Positions 24,913 through 35,082 of a stretch of DNA of 64,000 nucleotides are shown one piece after another. The position numbers were made by a program, and so were the translations under genes. Location: contig NZ_STGH01000001.1 in assembly GCF_005222785.1 (NCBI RefSeq), positions 1,240,001-1,304,000 of the forward strand. Direction: 5' to 3'. Numbering within the stretch: position 1 is the first letter of the stretch; each line of letters begins with the position of its first letter. A model generated the notes under the pieces. The model had not been told where the DNA came from. It did no database searches and was given only the letters and a program-made list of their open reading frames with translations. Source of the stretch: Rhodobacter sp. SY28-1 (GTDB lineage Bacteria > Pseudomonadota > Alphaproteobacteria > Rhodobacterales > Rhodobacteraceae).

Positions 24913-25287
24913 ATGAATATCTCACGCGGTTTCATAGTGATGGGTGCGGTCTATCTGGTCGTTGGTATCGTTTTTGGGTCTTACATGGGCGGCAGCGGCG
25001 ATCATTCTCTTGCGCCCGTCCATGCGCATATCAACCTTCTGGGCTTCACGCTGATGACCGTCTTCGGCTTCGGCTACCGGATGATCCCGGGGCTTGGCGA
25101 CGGCACCTTGCCCAAGGTGCACTTCTGGCTGCACCAGATCGGTGCATTCGGGCTGTTGCTTGGGCTGTTCCTGATGATGTCCGGCCGGGTGGCCGATACA
25201 ACCATCGGCCCGATCTTCCCGGTGCTGGAGGGCGCGATCCTGCTGGGGGCGGTCCTCTGGCTGGTGGGCGTCGTCCGCCGCGCCTGA
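24913..25287 (+). CDS. Small four-helix membrane protein, heme-copper-oxidase-I-like
   Basis: 124 residues with four hydrophobic helices at about 6-24, 36-56, 72-92 and 98-120. The second begins with HAHINLLGF and the third holds WLHQIGAFG. Such His placement resembles short proteins distantly related to cytochrome oxidase subunit I; whether it binds heme is unknown. GAGGGAACGG precedes the ATG. Confidence 0.7.
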   Translation: MNISRGFIVMGAVYLVVGIVFGSYMGGSGDHSLAPVHAHINLLGFTLMTVFGFGYRMIPGLGDGTLPKVHFWLHQIGAFGLLLGLFLMMSGRVADTTIGPIFPVLEGAILLGAVLWLVGVVRRA

Positions 25288-25354
25288 CGACCCGGCCCCG
25301 GAGACTTGGCGCAAGCGGCCTCCGGGGCTAACCTTCCGGAAAACGGGGGGACAC

Positions 25355-25717
25355 ATGCTTCACGCGCTGCAGGCCGAGGCACGGCGGCTGGCCAATACGG
25401 TGATCTGGTCCTGGGACGGCTTCCGCGCCGCCTGGGCCACGGAAAAGACGCTGCGGCAATGGACCCTGGCGAACGTCCTGTCAGCCGCGCTGGCGTTCTG
25501 GCTGGACCTTGCACCAGGGGAACGGGCGCTGATCCTGGCGCTGGGCCTGCTGGTCCTGGCGGCCGAGCTGATCAACACCGCGATCGAGGAAGTGGTGGAC
25601 CACATCTCTCCCAATCCCGATCCGCGGGCGAAGAAGGCTAAGGACTGTGGCTCGGCCTGCGTGGCGCTGGCGGCGATTGCGGCGGGGGTGGCCTGGATTG
25701 TGGTGCTGGTGGGGTAA
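25355..25717 (+). CDS. dgkA: Diacylglycerol kinase
   Basis: 120 residues. Three membrane helices and the catalytic patterns AAELINTAIEEVVDHIS and AKKAKDCGSACV are those of the small prokaryotic enzyme. It phosphorylates diacylglycerol to phosphatidate in the inner membrane, recycling lipid released by periplasmic glucan or surface-glycan modification. The stop abuts the convergent gene at 25718. Confidence 0.95.
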   Translation: MLHALQAEARRLANTVIWSWDGFRAAWATEKTLRQWTLANVLSAALAFWLDLAPGERALILALGLLVLAAELINTAIEEVVDHISPNPDPRAKKAKDCGSACVALAAIAAGVAWIVVLVG

Positions 25718-27370
25718 TCAGGGCAGCGGCTGCAACTCGACGATTTCGTATAACAAGTCCTCCACCGGCGCCTCGCGTTCCACCTTGCAGGCCCCGCGAT
25801 CCGAGACCTCGGAAAAGAGCGTGTTCTTGAGCCCGCTTTCCGACGGAGCAACCCAGACCGAATCCACCAGGCAGGTGTTCACGCCCCACTCGTGTTCGGC
25901 ACATATTGCGTCCACAATCCGGACGGCGCGGACATAGGGGCAGAGATAGACCTCATCCAGCTTTTCGTCACGGTAGGCCGGGGCCGTCCCTGCTGCCATC
26001 CGTTCGCGCAGGGCGGCGTACCGGGCCTTGGCCTCAAGCACGATCTGGCCCACCTGGATTTCCTGATAGTTGGCGTAGATCGCGGCATTTGTCAGAGCGG
26101 ACAGTGCCCAGCGGTCTGTCTGCATTGGGTCGGTGCTGGGGCCTAGAACATGTTTGGCCGCAAAGTCGAGCGCCGCGGCACTGCGGGGCGCAAGCTCGAC
26201 CAGCCTTCTGGAGCGGACATCCAGGTCTGTCATGCGCCACTTCCGCAGGTCGGCCAATTGGCTTGCGATTTCCTTGCGCTCGGCTTCCGTCGGGTCGGGA
26301 ATGTGCAGCACTTGCCCTTCGACGAACAGGTCTTCGATTTCGTAAAGTTCGGCCAACTCGACCAGGGTCTTGGGATCGCCCGGGTCGCGATCCGCAGCAA
26401 GGGTGGCAGCGGCTATGTCCTGATCCAGGGCCGTCGCAAACCCTGCCTTGTCCGGCATGTCACCCATGCGAAGCAGGTCCTTGTTCGGCGCAAGGATCGG
26501 GTAGACCGACATCCTGCCCTCTGCCTTCAGACGGTCGCTAAGCAGGGCCACGGCGTTCTGGGGAAGCAGGTGTTCGCGGGCCAGGCCCATGAGCTCACGT
26601 TCGAGGTATTTCTTGTCGGCCAGGGGCTCCACGACCAGAATGGCCTTGTCCTTCATTTCCCCCCAGACCCGGCCGCGCAGGATTGCCTGAGCAAGGCAGA
26701 TGTCAGGACTATAGTCAGACACATCCGCGACCTGACCGGCAAAGTAGCTGCAAAGCGCCTGCATCAGTTCCACCGAGCCACCCCAGGCAGGTGTCAGATT
26801 GCTGGCGGCCAGGACAAGGCTGTGGCGGTTCGGGTCCACTGCCATGATCCGCTCAAGCTCGACAAGCGAAGCCTCGCCCCTGCCGGTCACGACGCTAAGC
26901 AGAATAACGGCATCCGATGCGGGCAGAAAACGGGGATCGATACGGGTCGCCCGTTCGGCCAGTGACAGGCCCTCCCCATACATCCGATCTGCTTCTTCCA
27001 GAAGCGGCTGCCAAGTGTGACGCCGGACGCGTTCTCCCCTGATCTTTGAGGCCCCCCAGTACAGAGACCAGGCTCGCGCAGTGAGCGCGGTCGCATTGTC
27101 CGGCGCTGCGGCGACCCAGGACCGGGTAAAGTTCACAGTGTCCGGGTCTGTCGCGGCCAGTGCCCAGACAAGATCGCGCTGGGCTGTCCGGTCCGGTGCG
27201 TCCTTGATCTGGGCTTCTACGGCCGCAAAGTCACCTGCATGGGCTGCCTTGAGCAGGGTCTCGATGGGATCGGCCTGGGCCAAACGGACGGGGGAAAGCA
27301 ACGCGATGATCAGAAAGATATGCCGGAACAAAACGGGCCTCTCCGCAGGTGCAAAGTCAAAATTGCGCAC
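25718..27370 (-). CDS. Secreted helical-repeat protein of unknown function
   Basis: 550 residues. A hydrophobic N-terminal stretch (about 14-32, IFLIIALLSPVRLAQA) is a likely signal peptide. The rest is helical and Ala/Leu-rich with repeated helix pairs (for example TALTARAWSLYWGASK and ASLVELERIMAVDPN), resembling TPR-type scaffolds. Several Cys lie in the last 100 residues. It might be a periplasmic adaptor. No enzyme motif is seen. Confidence 0.75.
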   Translation of the reverse strand: MRNFDFAPAERPVLFRHIFLIIALLSPVRLAQADPIETLLKAAHAGDFAAVEAQIKDAPDRTAQRDLVWALAATDPDTVNFTRSWVAAAPDNATALTARAWSLYWGASKIRGERVRRHTWQPLLEEADRMYGEGLSLAERATRIDPRFLPASDAVILLSVVTGRGEASLVELERIMAVDPNRHSLVLAASNLTPAWGGSVELMQALCSYFAGQVADVSDYSPDICLAQAILRGRVWGEMKDKAILVVEPLADKKYLERELMGLAREHLLPQNAVALLSDRLKAEGRMSVYPILAPNKDLLRMGDMPDKAGFATALDQDIAAATLAADRDPGDPKTLVELAELYEIEDLFVEGQVLHIPDPTEAERKEIASQLADLRKWRMTDLDVRSRRLVELAPRSAAALDFAAKHVLGPSTDPMQTDRWALSALTNAAIYANYQEIQVGQIVLEAKARYAALRERMAAGTAPAYRDEKLDEVYLCPYVRAVRIVDAICAEHEWGVNTCLVDSVWVAPSESGLKNTLFSEVSDRGACKVEREAPVEDLLYEIVELQPLP

Positions 27371-27501
27371 CGCCAGTGTTGTCCACAGTCAACCGGAAGT
27401 ATAGCGGATTTCCGTTGGATCAGTCGCAAGCGGGCGCTTGGGGCCGCTATGGCTCCTCCCTCGACGGGCCAGGGATTGCTCGCCCGGGTTGTTCTGGTGG
27501 C

Positions 27502-28059
27502 CTAAGGCCGGTCGCAGATTCCTTCGTCGTCGCGCCAATGATTGCAGTCGACGCCAAAGCCCGAGACGAAGGTGAAATCCGACTGCGTCATGTCATTGCC
27601 AATGCTTTTCGCGCAGCCCGGCCCGCCCCAGATCGACCCGCCCAGATGAAATGTGACCGAGCTCTTGTTCGGCGCCTGGACGCAGCAGACCTCGTGGATC
27701 GCTTCGCGAAAAAGCGAGCGGGGCGGCTCATACAGCCGGATACCCTCCCACGCCATTCTTGCCCCACGTCGGGCCGAAGTCATGTCGGCGCATTGCAACG
27801 GCAGGGCTCCGTCAAAACGATGGTCGGCCCAGACGATGTCCAGGCATTCATCCAACTCGGCGCGCGCACGTTCGCGGCACTTGTCGGCGTTGGCCTTGTT
27901 CTTGCACGGTCCTTGACCGGTCAGGTAAGCCAGCACGACCGCAGGCTTGCCGGAGGTCTGCACTTCGATGCTCGCCCTGCAACTGCGCAGGATGTCGGAT
28001 GTTGCAGGAGCGACGTGGGCCGCAGCCAGAAGGGCGGCAATGACAAACGGGCGGCGCAT
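27502..28059 (-). CDS. Secreted Cys-rich hypothetical protein
   Basis: 185 residues. A signal peptide covers about 1-20 (FVIAALLAAAHVAPA). About ten Cys residues follow, including CKNKANADKCRERA, HEVCCVQAP and a C-terminal GICDRP, suggesting several disulfides in the periplasm or outside. Not assigned to a family. Confidence 0.7.
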   Translation of the reverse strand: MRRPFVIAALLAAAHVAPATSDILRSCRASIEVQTSGKPAVVLAYLTGQGPCKNKANADKCRERARAELDECLDIVWADHRFDGALPLQCADMTSARRGARMAWEGIRLYEPPRSLFREAIHEVCCVQAPNKSSVTFHLGGSIWGGPGCAKSIGNDMTQSDFTFVSGFGVDCNHWRDDEGICDRP

Positions 28060-28141
28060 GGCGACCTCGCATGGGATTGAATGACTTCAGGCAATGCGCA
28101 AGCCTACCACAGGTGGCGCGTCACGTCATCCTTGTCCGGTC

Positions 28142-29521
28142 TTAGACCAGCCGCCCCCACAGATCATACTCACCAGCCTCGTCCACCTCGACCGTCACGA
28201 TGTCCCCCGGCTTCAGCGCCTCGAAGCCCTCGTCAATGAACAGGTTGCCGTCGATCTCGGGCGCATCGGCCTTGGTGCGGCAGGTCGCGCCGTCCTCGTC
28301 AACCTCGTCGACGATGACTTCCAGCACTTTTCCAACCTTTGCGGCCAGTTTCGCCTCGGAAATCGCCTGGGCTTTTTCCATAAAGCGATCGAACCGGTCC
28401 TGCTTCACCTCTGCGGGCACATGGTCGGGCAGGTCGTTCGACCGGGCCCCGGCAACATTTTCGTACTGGAAGCAGCCGACCCGATCCAGCTGCGCTTCGT
28501 CCAGCCAGTCGAGCAGGGTCTGGAACTCGGCCTCCGTCTCGCCCGGGTAGCCGACGATGAAGGTGGACCGCAGGGTCAGGTCGGGGGCAATGGCGCGCCA
28601 GGCGGCGATCTCGTCCAGGGTGCGCGCGGCGGCGGCGGGCCGGGCCATCCGCTTCAGCACCTCGGGGTGGGCGTGCTGGAAGGGGATGTCGAGGTAGGGC
28701 AGCACCAGCCCTTCGGCCATCAGCGGGATCAGGTCGCGGACATGGGGGTAGGGGTAGACGTAGTGCAGCCGCACCCAGGCCCCCAGCTTGCCCATCTCGC
28801 GCGCCAGGTCGGTGATATGGGCGCGCACCTCGCCACCCTTCCAGGGTGACAGGTCATGCTTGCGGTCGACCCCATAGGCCGAAGTGTCCTGGCTGATGAC
28901 CAGAAGCTCCTTCACCCCCGCCTCGACCAGCTTTTCCGCCTCACGCAGGACGGCATGGGCGGGGCGGGACACCAGTCGCCCGCGCATGTCGGGGATGATG
29001 CAGAACTTGCACTTGTGATTGCAGCCTTCGGAAATCTTCAGATAGCTGTAGTGCCGCGGCGTCAGGGAAACCCCTGTCGCGGGCAAAAGGTCGATGAACG
29101 GGTCGGGCGCGGGCGGCACGGCACCATGGACCGCATCCAGCACAGCCTCGTATTGGTGCGGGCCGGTCACCGCCAGCACCTTCGGATGCGCGCCGGTGAT
29201 GTACTCCGGTTCCGCCCCAAGGCAGCCGGTTACAATCACCCGGCCGTTTTCCTGCAAGGCCTCGCCAATCGCTTCCAGGCTTTCCGCCTTGGCCGAATCC
29301 AGAAACCCGCAGGTGTTCACGATCACCGCATCCGCGCCCTTGTAGTCCGGGCTGATCGCATAGCCCTCTGCGCGAAGGCGGGTCAGGATGCGTTCGCTGT
29401 CCACCAGCGCCTTGGGGCAGCCCAGCGAGACCATGCCGATGGTCGGTTGCCCCTCTCTCCGGGTGTCGGGGACAAGGGCGCGGGCAAGGTCGGGGCGAAG
29501 GATCGGCGGGTTCTCGGACAT
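28142..29521 (-). CDS. rimO: Ribosomal protein S12 methylthiotransferase
   Basis: 459 residues from ATG 29521; the far longer open frame lies opposite the AsmA-like gene and is ignored. The N-terminal UPF0004 domain carries the cluster cysteines SLGCPKA, NTCGFLD and TGCLGAEP. The radical-SAM motif is GCNHKCKFC, and the C-terminal TRAM domain runs from about 390. The enzyme adds a methylthio group to an Asp of ribosomal protein S12 with two 4Fe-4S clusters. Confidence 0.96.
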   Translation of the reverse strand: MSENPPILRPDLARALVPDTRREGQPTIGMVSLGCPKALVDSERILTRLRAEGYAISPDYKGADAVIVNTCGFLDSAKAESLEAIGEALQENGRVIVTGCLGAEPEYITGAHPKVLAVTGPHQYEAVLDAVHGAVPPAPDPFIDLLPATGVSLTPRHYSYLKISEGCNHKCKFCIIPDMRGRLVSRPAHAVLREAEKLVEAGVKELLVISQDTSAYGVDRKHDLSPWKGGEVRAHITDLAREMGKLGAWVRLHYVYPYPHVRDLIPLMAEGLVLPYLDIPFQHAHPEVLKRMARPAAAARTLDEIAAWRAIAPDLTLRSTFIVGYPGETEAEFQTLLDWLDEAQLDRVGCFQYENVAGARSNDLPDHVPAEVKQDRFDRFMEKAQAISEAKLAAKVGKVLEVIVDEVDEDGATCRTKADAPEIDGNLFIDEGFEALKPGDIVTVEVDEAGEYDLWGRLV

Positions 29522-29672
29522 GGGCGCCCTATACTCCGCGCCGTTCCGTCTGGAAAGCCCAACGCGGCAAGGGCCTCTCGGCCATTTGATGCCAGTCGGG
29601 CGGCCCTGACTTGGCAATCCGGCGCCGTGGGACGTAAACTTCGGCAAAACAAGAAAATCCGAGGAGTTGAGC

Positions 29673-31688
29673 ATGCGCTGGATCATCCGGGTCGGGATTG
29701 CTTTGGCGGTGGTGGTCGTGCTGGCCTTCGGACTGCTGGCCACCGTTCCGTCCGAACGCATCGCGCAGGCGGTCTCGGGCCAGTTCGAGGCGATGACTGG
29801 CCGCAAGCTGGACGTGCTGGGCGAGATCAAGCCCCGGCTCTGGCCGAGCCTTGGGGTAACCACTGGCCCGGTCAGCATCGAGAATGCCGACTGGGCAGAG
29901 AGCGACCAACCCCTGTTCCGCGCCGAAGGCCTGTCGATCGACGTCAATCTGGGGGCGCTTCTGGGCGGCGAGGTGAAGATCCTTGGCCTGACTGCCGACC
30001 GGCCCGAAATCAATCTTGAACGCGCCGCCGATGGCCAGGCGAACTGGGTCTTCGCGGCAGGCAGCACGGGTGAGGCTGGCGGCGCAGGCGCCGTTCCTCC
30101 CCCCGCCACCGGCTTCACCCTGGACGAAGGCTCGATCACTGGTGGTCGAATCCAGTTCATCGACCGCCAGACCGGACGCAGCATCGCGCTGGATGAGGTG
30201 AACGCCAGCCTGTCGATCCCCGATTTCTCGGGCCCCTTCACCCTGGCTGCGACGGCCCTGTCCAGCGGGCAGCAGGTAGCGGTCGACCTGTCGGGCGAGG
30301 TGTTCTCGGCCTTCGCCATGGGTCGCGTCGTGCCGGTCAAGGCCAGTCTGGTGGCGGGTAGCAGCAAGCTGGGCTTTGAGGGTCGCGGCGGCTATGCGCC
30401 CTTTGCCGCCGAGGGGGCGCTTGTGGCCGACCTGTCCGACCTGCCCGCGCTGGGGTCGCTCATCGGCAGCGATCTTGCCCGGCCCAACCCTGGACTTGGG
30501 CATGACCGGCTGCAGATCAGCGGGCAGCTGACGCTGGACGGAACGGGTGCCGCCTTCCTCCGCGGGGCCGAGATCGTTGCGGACACCAACCAGATCAAGG
30601 GGGACCTCGACCTAACCCCCGGCGAGGCGCGCCCCCGGCTGAAGGCCCAGCTGGCCGCCGGTCCGATCTCCATCGGGACCGGACCTGCCGGCGAGATGGG
30701 CGGTGGCGAGGCCGGGGGGATGCAGGCCGAAGGCTGGCCCGAGGGCGAGATCGACGTCTCGGCCCTTGGCGTGATGGATGCCGAGATCGCACTGGCGGCG
30801 CCCTCGGTCGACCTTGGGGTCCTGAAACTGGGTCAGACCCGGGTGCTGATCACCGTCGACCGCGCGCGGGCGGTGACCGAAATCCGCGAGATGCAGGCCT
30901 ATGGTGGCCAGATCAGCGGTGACTTCGTGACCAACGGGCGGGGTGGCCTGTCGGTCGGCGGACGTCTGTCGTTCGCGGGCCTGCAGACCGAACCGCTGTT
31001 CACCGATCTTGCCGGCTGGGACCGTCTGGTGTCGACCGGCGATTTCGAGCTGGAGTTTCTGGGCGTCGGCAATTCGGTCGCGGCGATCATGCAAAGCCTG
31101 AAAGGTCAGGGAAACCTTGAACTTGGCAAGGGGGAGCTTCGGGGGCTCGACATCGGTGGCATGCTGCGGACGCTGGACCCGGGCTATGTCGGTGAGGGGC
31201 AGAAGACGATCTTCGACGGACTGGCCGGGACATTCTCGATTGCCGACGGGGTCCTGTCGAACAGCGATCTGAAACTGGTGGCACCCTATCTGACCGCTTC
31301 GGGCGCGGGCGAGATCGGTCTTGGGGCACGAACGCTCGACTATCGCATCCGCCCGACGGCCCTTGCGGCAGAAGACGGGACCGGAGGGGTGATGGTGCCG
31401 CTGTTGATCACCGGGCCCTGGGCCAAGCCGCGGTTCCGTCTGGACCTTGAATCCATCGCGCGGGAAAAGATGGAAGCCGAGGCGAAGGCGGTGGCAGAGC
31501 GGTTGGAGGCCGAAGCCAAGGCCGCCGAAGCTGCCGCGAAGGCGGAACTGGAGCAGCGGCTGAGGGAGGAGCTTGGCGTCGAGGTCGCCCCCGACGAGTC
31601 GCTCGGCGAAGCGGCCGAACGCGGCGCACGCGAGGCACTGGAGGACGAGGCGCGCAAGGCGCTGGACGAAATCCTCGGTGGGAACTGA
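29673..31688 (+). CDS. AsmA-family protein
   Basis: 671 residues from ATG 29673. One membrane helix (about 4-26) anchors a large periplasmic part. The AsmA pattern is seen in the N-terminal [14 protein letters not shown] and [16 protein letters not shown], and in the C-terminal [20 protein letters not shown] and [10 protein letters not shown]. The last 70 residues are a charged, Ala/Glu-rich helix, probably a coiled coil. AsmA proteins are bridge-like factors for phospholipid transport to the outer membrane. Confidence 0.9.
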   Translation: MRWIIRVGIALAVVVVLAFGLLATVPSERIAQAVSGQFEAMTGRKLDVLGEIKPRLWPSLGVTTGPVSIENADWAESDQPLFRAEGLSIDVNLGALLGGEVKILGLTADRPEINLERAADGQANWVFAAGSTGEAGGAGAVPPPATGFTLDEGSITGGRIQFIDRQTGRSIALDEVNASLSIPDFSGPFTLAATALSSGQQVAVDLSGEVFSAFAMGRVVPVKASLVAGSSKLGFEGRGGYAPFAAEGALVADLSDLPALGSLIGSDLARPNPGLGHDRLQISGQLTLDGTGAAFLRGAEIVADTNQIKGDLDLTPGEARPRLKAQLAAGPISIGTGPAGEMGGGEAGGMQAEGWPEGEIDVSALGVMDAEIALAAPSVDLGVLKLGQTRVLITVDRARAVTEIREMQAYGGQISGDFVTNGRGGLSVGGRLSFAGLQTEPLFTDLAGWDRLVSTGDFELEFLGVGNSVAAIMQSLKGQGNLELGKGELRGLDIGGMLRTLDPGYVGEGQKTIFDGLAGTFSIADGVLSNSDLKLVAPYLTASGAGEIGLGARTLDYRIRPTALAAEDGTGGVMVPLLITGPWAKPRFRLDLESIAREKMEAEAKAVAERLEAEAKAAEAAAKAELEQRLREELGVEVAPDESLGEAAERGAREALEDEARKALDEILGGN

Positions 31689-31714
31689 GGCCCGGCCCGG
31701 CATTGTGATGGGCA

Positions 31715-31735
31715 CAAGTTTTGATCAAAAGCTTG
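31715..31735. promoter_or_regulatory. Palindrome upstream of the GAPDH gene
   Basis: The perfect palindrome TTTTGATCAAAA is flanked by CAAG and GCTTG. It sits 60 bases before the gene and could be an operator. Confidence 0.35.
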
Positions 31736-31794
31736 TTGATGGTTCGGCCAACCCGTGTTGAGACTGCTTCAGTCTTGGCACAGGAGGCGGACCG

Positions 31795-32769
31795 ATGCGG
31801 GTCTTCATCAACGGGTTCGGGCGGATCGGCAGGTCGGTTCTCCGGGCCTACCTGCTGACCCCCGAAAAATGGCCGGGGCTGGAGATCGTCGGGATCAACG
31901 ACATCGCGGCACCCGAGATGTGCGCCTATCTGTTCGAATACGACTCGGTCTTCGGGCCGTGGCGGGGGACGGTCGGCTTGCAGGACAGCGGGCTGGTGGT
32001 GGATGGCCGGTGTCTGCCGCTGCATCGGACGCCCGACTTGTCGACGCTGGACTTGCAGGGTGTCGATCTGGTGATGGAATGCACCGGCCGGGCCGAGGCG
32101 CCGGAGGTGGCAGGGCGGGGGCTGCGGGCCGGGGCGGGACGGGTGCTGATCTCAGGGCCGTCCGGGGCGGCGGAAGCGACAGTGGTGCTGGGGGCGAATG
32201 ACGGGGTGCTGGACGGGCAGAGGATCGTCTCGAACGCCTCCTGCACGACGAATGCGCTGGCCCCGCTGGCGAAGCTGATTCATCAGAACTGGGGGATCGT
32301 GACGGGGTCAATGACGACGGTCCACTGCTACACCGGCAGCCAGCCGACGGTGGATGCGCCTGCCGCCGACTACCCGCGCAGCCGGGCGGCGGCTTTGTCG
32401 ATGGTGCCCACGACGACCTCGGCGGCGCGGCTATTGGACGGGGTGCTGCCCGAGATCGCGGGGCGGATCGTGGCGCAGGCGGTGCGGGTGCCGGTCGCCA
32501 GCGTGTCCTGTGTGGATTTCCATCTGGTGACGGAAAAACGGCCCTCGGTGGAGGAGGTCAATGCAGCCTTCCGGGCGGCCGGGGGGGTGATCGGGGCGAC
32601 GGACCGGCCGCTTGTCTCGACAGACCTGCGGGCGCGGGCGGAGTCGGTGGTGATGGCCTGCCCGGAGACGAAGGTCTCGGCAGGCGGGATGCTGCGGGTC
32701 TTCGGGTGGTACGACAACGAGTGGGGGTTTTCCAACCGGATGCTCGACATGGCGCTGCTGATGGGGTGA
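31795..32769 (+). CDS. gap: Glyceraldehyde-3-phosphate dehydrogenase
   Basis: 324 residues. The NAD-binding start is INGFGRIGRSV. The nucleophile is Cys150 in SNASCTTN, the base is His177 in TTVHCYTG, and the C-terminal WYDNEWGFSNRM is intact. It converts glyceraldehyde-3-phosphate to 1,3-bisphosphoglycerate. It is a little short for the family and has VLGANDG where most have a VGVN-type loop, so a paralogue such as an erythrose-4-phosphate dehydrogenase is possible. No other glycolytic gene is adjacent. Confidence 0.9.
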   Translation: MRVFINGFGRIGRSVLRAYLLTPEKWPGLEIVGINDIAAPEMCAYLFEYDSVFGPWRGTVGLQDSGLVVDGRCLPLHRTPDLSTLDLQGVDLVMECTGRAEAPEVAGRGLRAGAGRVLISGPSGAAEATVVLGANDGVLDGQRIVSNASCTTNALAPLAKLIHQNWGIVTGSMTTVHCYTGSQPTVDAPAADYPRSRAAALSMVPTTTSAARLLDGVLPEIAGRIVAQAVRVPVASVSCVDFHLVTEKRPSVEEVNAAFRAAGGVIGATDRPLVSTDLRARAESVVMACPETKVSAGGMLRVFGWYDNEWGFSNRMLDMALLMG

Positions 32770-32878
32770 GTGTCAACGGTGGACAAACGCCGGGATTCCT
32801 GTGATTTCAACAGGTTGGGCGCGGGCGTTAGGGATTTGGAAAGGTTTGCCTTCCGGGGCTTCCGGACGGCTCGTCGGG

Positions 32879-32923
32879 GACTTCGCCCTCCTCGCAGGCA
32901 TCCTCCAACGAGGAGACGAAGTC
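32879..32923. terminator. Long inverted repeat between convergent genes
   Basis: GACTTCG and CTCCTCG (32879-32894) pair with CGAGGAG and CGAAGTC (32909-32923) over a 14-base loop. There is no T-run. Position between the GAPDH and acetyltransferase gene ends fits a bidirectional transcription end. Confidence 0.45.
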
Positions 32924-32936
32924 GAACGAGGAGGCG

Positions 32937-33518
32937 TCAGATGGGCTTAGTGAACAGGATCCACTCCCGCGCGTCAACCTGCCAGTCTTCCTTGACGACG
33001 GGGCGGCGGGCGATCTCGGTAAACCCCTTTGCGCGGTACAGGCGCAGCGCGTCCTGATGGGTGTCCTCGGCGATCAGGCTGATGGTGGTGCGGCCCATGT
33101 GACGAGTCACCTCCTCGGCCTTTGCCAATAGCGCGGACCCAAGCCCCTTGCCGCGATACTGGGGATAGGTCGCCAGCACGTTCAGATACCACGCACCCGG
33201 CGCAAGGTTCTCCAACTCGATCAGCGGCACGAACAGGGGTTGGGTGTCGGGCTCGATGGGTTCGGGCTCCAGCGCAGCGGGGTAGCCCAGCAGGCAGGCG
33301 GCGACCTGGCCGTCGACTTCGGCCAGCCAGGCGTTGCGGTAGGAGAAATTCCCCGTCTCGCGCGCGGCCCTTTCGCGACCAAGCGCCATCGGGTCGCCGT
33401 CAGGACCGACCGACTTCTTCCAGAAATGCAGCGGCAGGTCGTCGGCGGCCATGTTGATGAAACGGACCAGATGGTCAGCGTCACTGGGTTTGGCGTCACG
33501 GATCAGCATCGGTTGCAC
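32937..33518 (-). CDS. GNAT-family N-acetyltransferase
   Basis: 193 residues. The acetyl-CoA site is seen in LNVLATYPQYRGKGLGSALL, followed by LRLYRAKGFTEIARRP. The N-terminus (MLIRDAKPSDADHLVRFINM) is the usual start of the fold. Acceptor unknown. Confidence 0.88.
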   Translation of the reverse strand: MQPMLIRDAKPSDADHLVRFINMAADDLPLHFWKKSVGPDGDPMALGRERAARETGNFSYRNAWLAEVDGQVAACLLGYPAALEPEPIEPDTQPLFVPLIELENLAPGAWYLNVLATYPQYRGKGLGSALLAKAEEVTRHMGRTTISLIAEDTHQDALRLYRAKGFTEIARRPVVKEDWQVDAREWILFTKPI

Positions 33519-33650
33519 CTCCTGTCAGGCCAAGGGTGAACCAGACCGGGCATCGCCTTGCAAGGCGGAAACCGACGGGAAATGGCGCGTACCGGCCTTG
33601 CGTGATCGGGAGCGGGAACCTACCAAAGGCCGATGACAGGGAGAACCGCC

Positions 33651-34004
33651 ATGACCGACACCGTTTTCCGCTTTCCCGCCCCCGGCCCCGAGCCGATGGT
33701 GACCGACCTTGAAGGCTGGGTGAAGACCGAAGGCACACCCTCGATGAAGACCTGGGTCCAGCATACCAGTGCAGATGGCAGCGTCATCAGCGGGACCTGG
33801 GAGGCGACTGTGGGGTCGTGGCACGCATCCTACAAGTTCTACGAATTCGTCCACCTGATCGACGGCCAGATCACCATCACCCCGGACGGTGGCAGCCCGG
33901 TGACCCTGCGACCGGGCGATGCCTTCGTGGTGGAGCCGACCTTCAAGGGGACCTGGAAGATCGAGGCTCCGGTCCGGAAGCATTTCTGCATCAAGCTGAA
34001 GTAG
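33651..34004 (+). CDS. Cupin-domain protein
   Basis: 117 residues from ATG 33651. It has the RmlC-like EutQ/DUF861 style with GTWEATVGSWHA, the FVHLIDGQITITPDGG strand pair and LRPGDAFVVEP. It is likely a small-molecule isomerase or binding protein; no substrate can be inferred. Confidence 0.85.
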   Translation: MTDTVFRFPAPGPEPMVTDLEGWVKTEGTPSMKTWVQHTSADGSVISGTWEATVGSWHASYKFYEFVHLIDGQITITPDGGSPVTLRPGDAFVVEPTFKGTWKIEAPVRKHFCIKLK

Positions 34005-34169
34005 GCCTTGCGGACCTGCTGTCGGGGAAGGTGACCGTTTGCAGGAAGGAACTGCCCGATCCCGGTGGGGGCAGGCATAGCCTGCTGAAGTCACTGCAAA
34101 ACAAGGCCCGCGCTGGTGCGAAGCATGCTATGTAGGTCCCATCAGTCACGGATGAGTCGAGGGACCGAC

Positions 34170-35039
34170 ATGCTGTCACGCTCTGCCCCTTCAGTTTCTC
34201 TGCGCGGTCTGCTGGTCGCTGTAATCCTGATCGCCTTTCAAGCGCTTGCGGCACCGCCTGTGGCCGCGCAGGCCACCGAGCGGGCCGAGCCGGTCACGGG
34301 ACCGGGGGTGGTGACGATCGGCAACATCGCCGCAAACACCCGGGTCAACGTCCGGGCCGGTCCGACGGCGCTGTTTCCCGTGGTTGGGACGCTGTCATTC
34401 GGAACCCGGGTGAACAAGGGCGTGTGTGTCGGTGGCGGCAGTGCGCGGTGGTGCGAAGTCACCACGATGGACGGCAGGATTTCCGGCTATGTCTCGGGTC
34501 GCTTTCTGGTCGAGGGTGCGGCCCCGCCGCCCGACGATGGCCTGACCGGCGGACCGGATTACTGGAAGGTGCGTGGTCTGGCGTCGAACGAACGGCTGGG
34601 CGTGCGCCTGGAGCCTAAATCCGGATCCGCGGTTCTGGCGACGCTGCGCAATGGCGAGATCGTCCGCAATCTGGGTTGCCGGATGACCGGATCGACCCGG
34701 TGGTGCCGGATCCGGTCGACCACGGGGATGGACGTGACCGGCTGGGTGGCGGGGCGCTATCTGACGGAATCCGCGAGACCTCCGGTCACGCCGCCACCAA
34801 TCCCGGATGACGGGGGCCCCGATTTCTATGTCGTGCGGGGCCTGACGGCAGGCGACACGCTGAACGTGCGGACCCGGCCATCGACGCAGGGCGAAGTGAT
34901 TGCCCGTCTGGCGCAGGGGGCCAGGGTGCGGAACCTGGGGTGCGAGACCTCGGGGCAGACGCGGTGGTGCAAGATCCAGACAACGGGCGGCGTCCAGGTC
35001 ACCGGCTGGGTCAACGGGCGCTATCTGCGCGAGGGCTGA
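34170..35039 (+). CDS. Secreted protein with three bacterial SH3 domains
   Basis: 289 residues from ATG 34170 with GAGGGA upstream. A signal peptide ends near residue 35 (VAAQA). Three SH3b units follow at about 45-115, 125-200 and 220-289, each with an LNVR/VNVRAGP-like strand and a final GWVxGRYL or GYVSGRFL. Such repeats bind cell-wall peptides or proteins outside the cytoplasm. There is no catalytic domain. Confidence 0.88.
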   Translation: MLSRSAPSVSLRGLLVAVILIAFQALAAPPVAAQATERAEPVTGPGVVTIGNIAANTRVNVRAGPTALFPVVGTLSFGTRVNKGVCVGGGSARWCEVTTMDGRISGYVSGRFLVEGAAPPPDDGLTGGPDYWKVRGLASNERLGVRLEPKSGSAVLATLRNGEIVRNLGCRMTGSTRWCRIRSTTGMDVTGWVAGRYLTESARPPVTPPPIPDDGGPDFYVVRGLTAGDTLNVRTRPSTQGEVIARLAQGARVRNLGCETSGQTRWCKIQTTGGVQVTGWVNGRYLREG

Positions 35040-35082
35040 CGCTTCGCATTTGGCCGGGGCGTGAGCCTGCTGCGCTTCGGTC

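Noticed and set aside
28142-30367. RimO extended to 741 residues
   Set aside because: The first 282 residues lie opposite the AsmA-like gene and match no part of RimO; the family start at 29521 is used.
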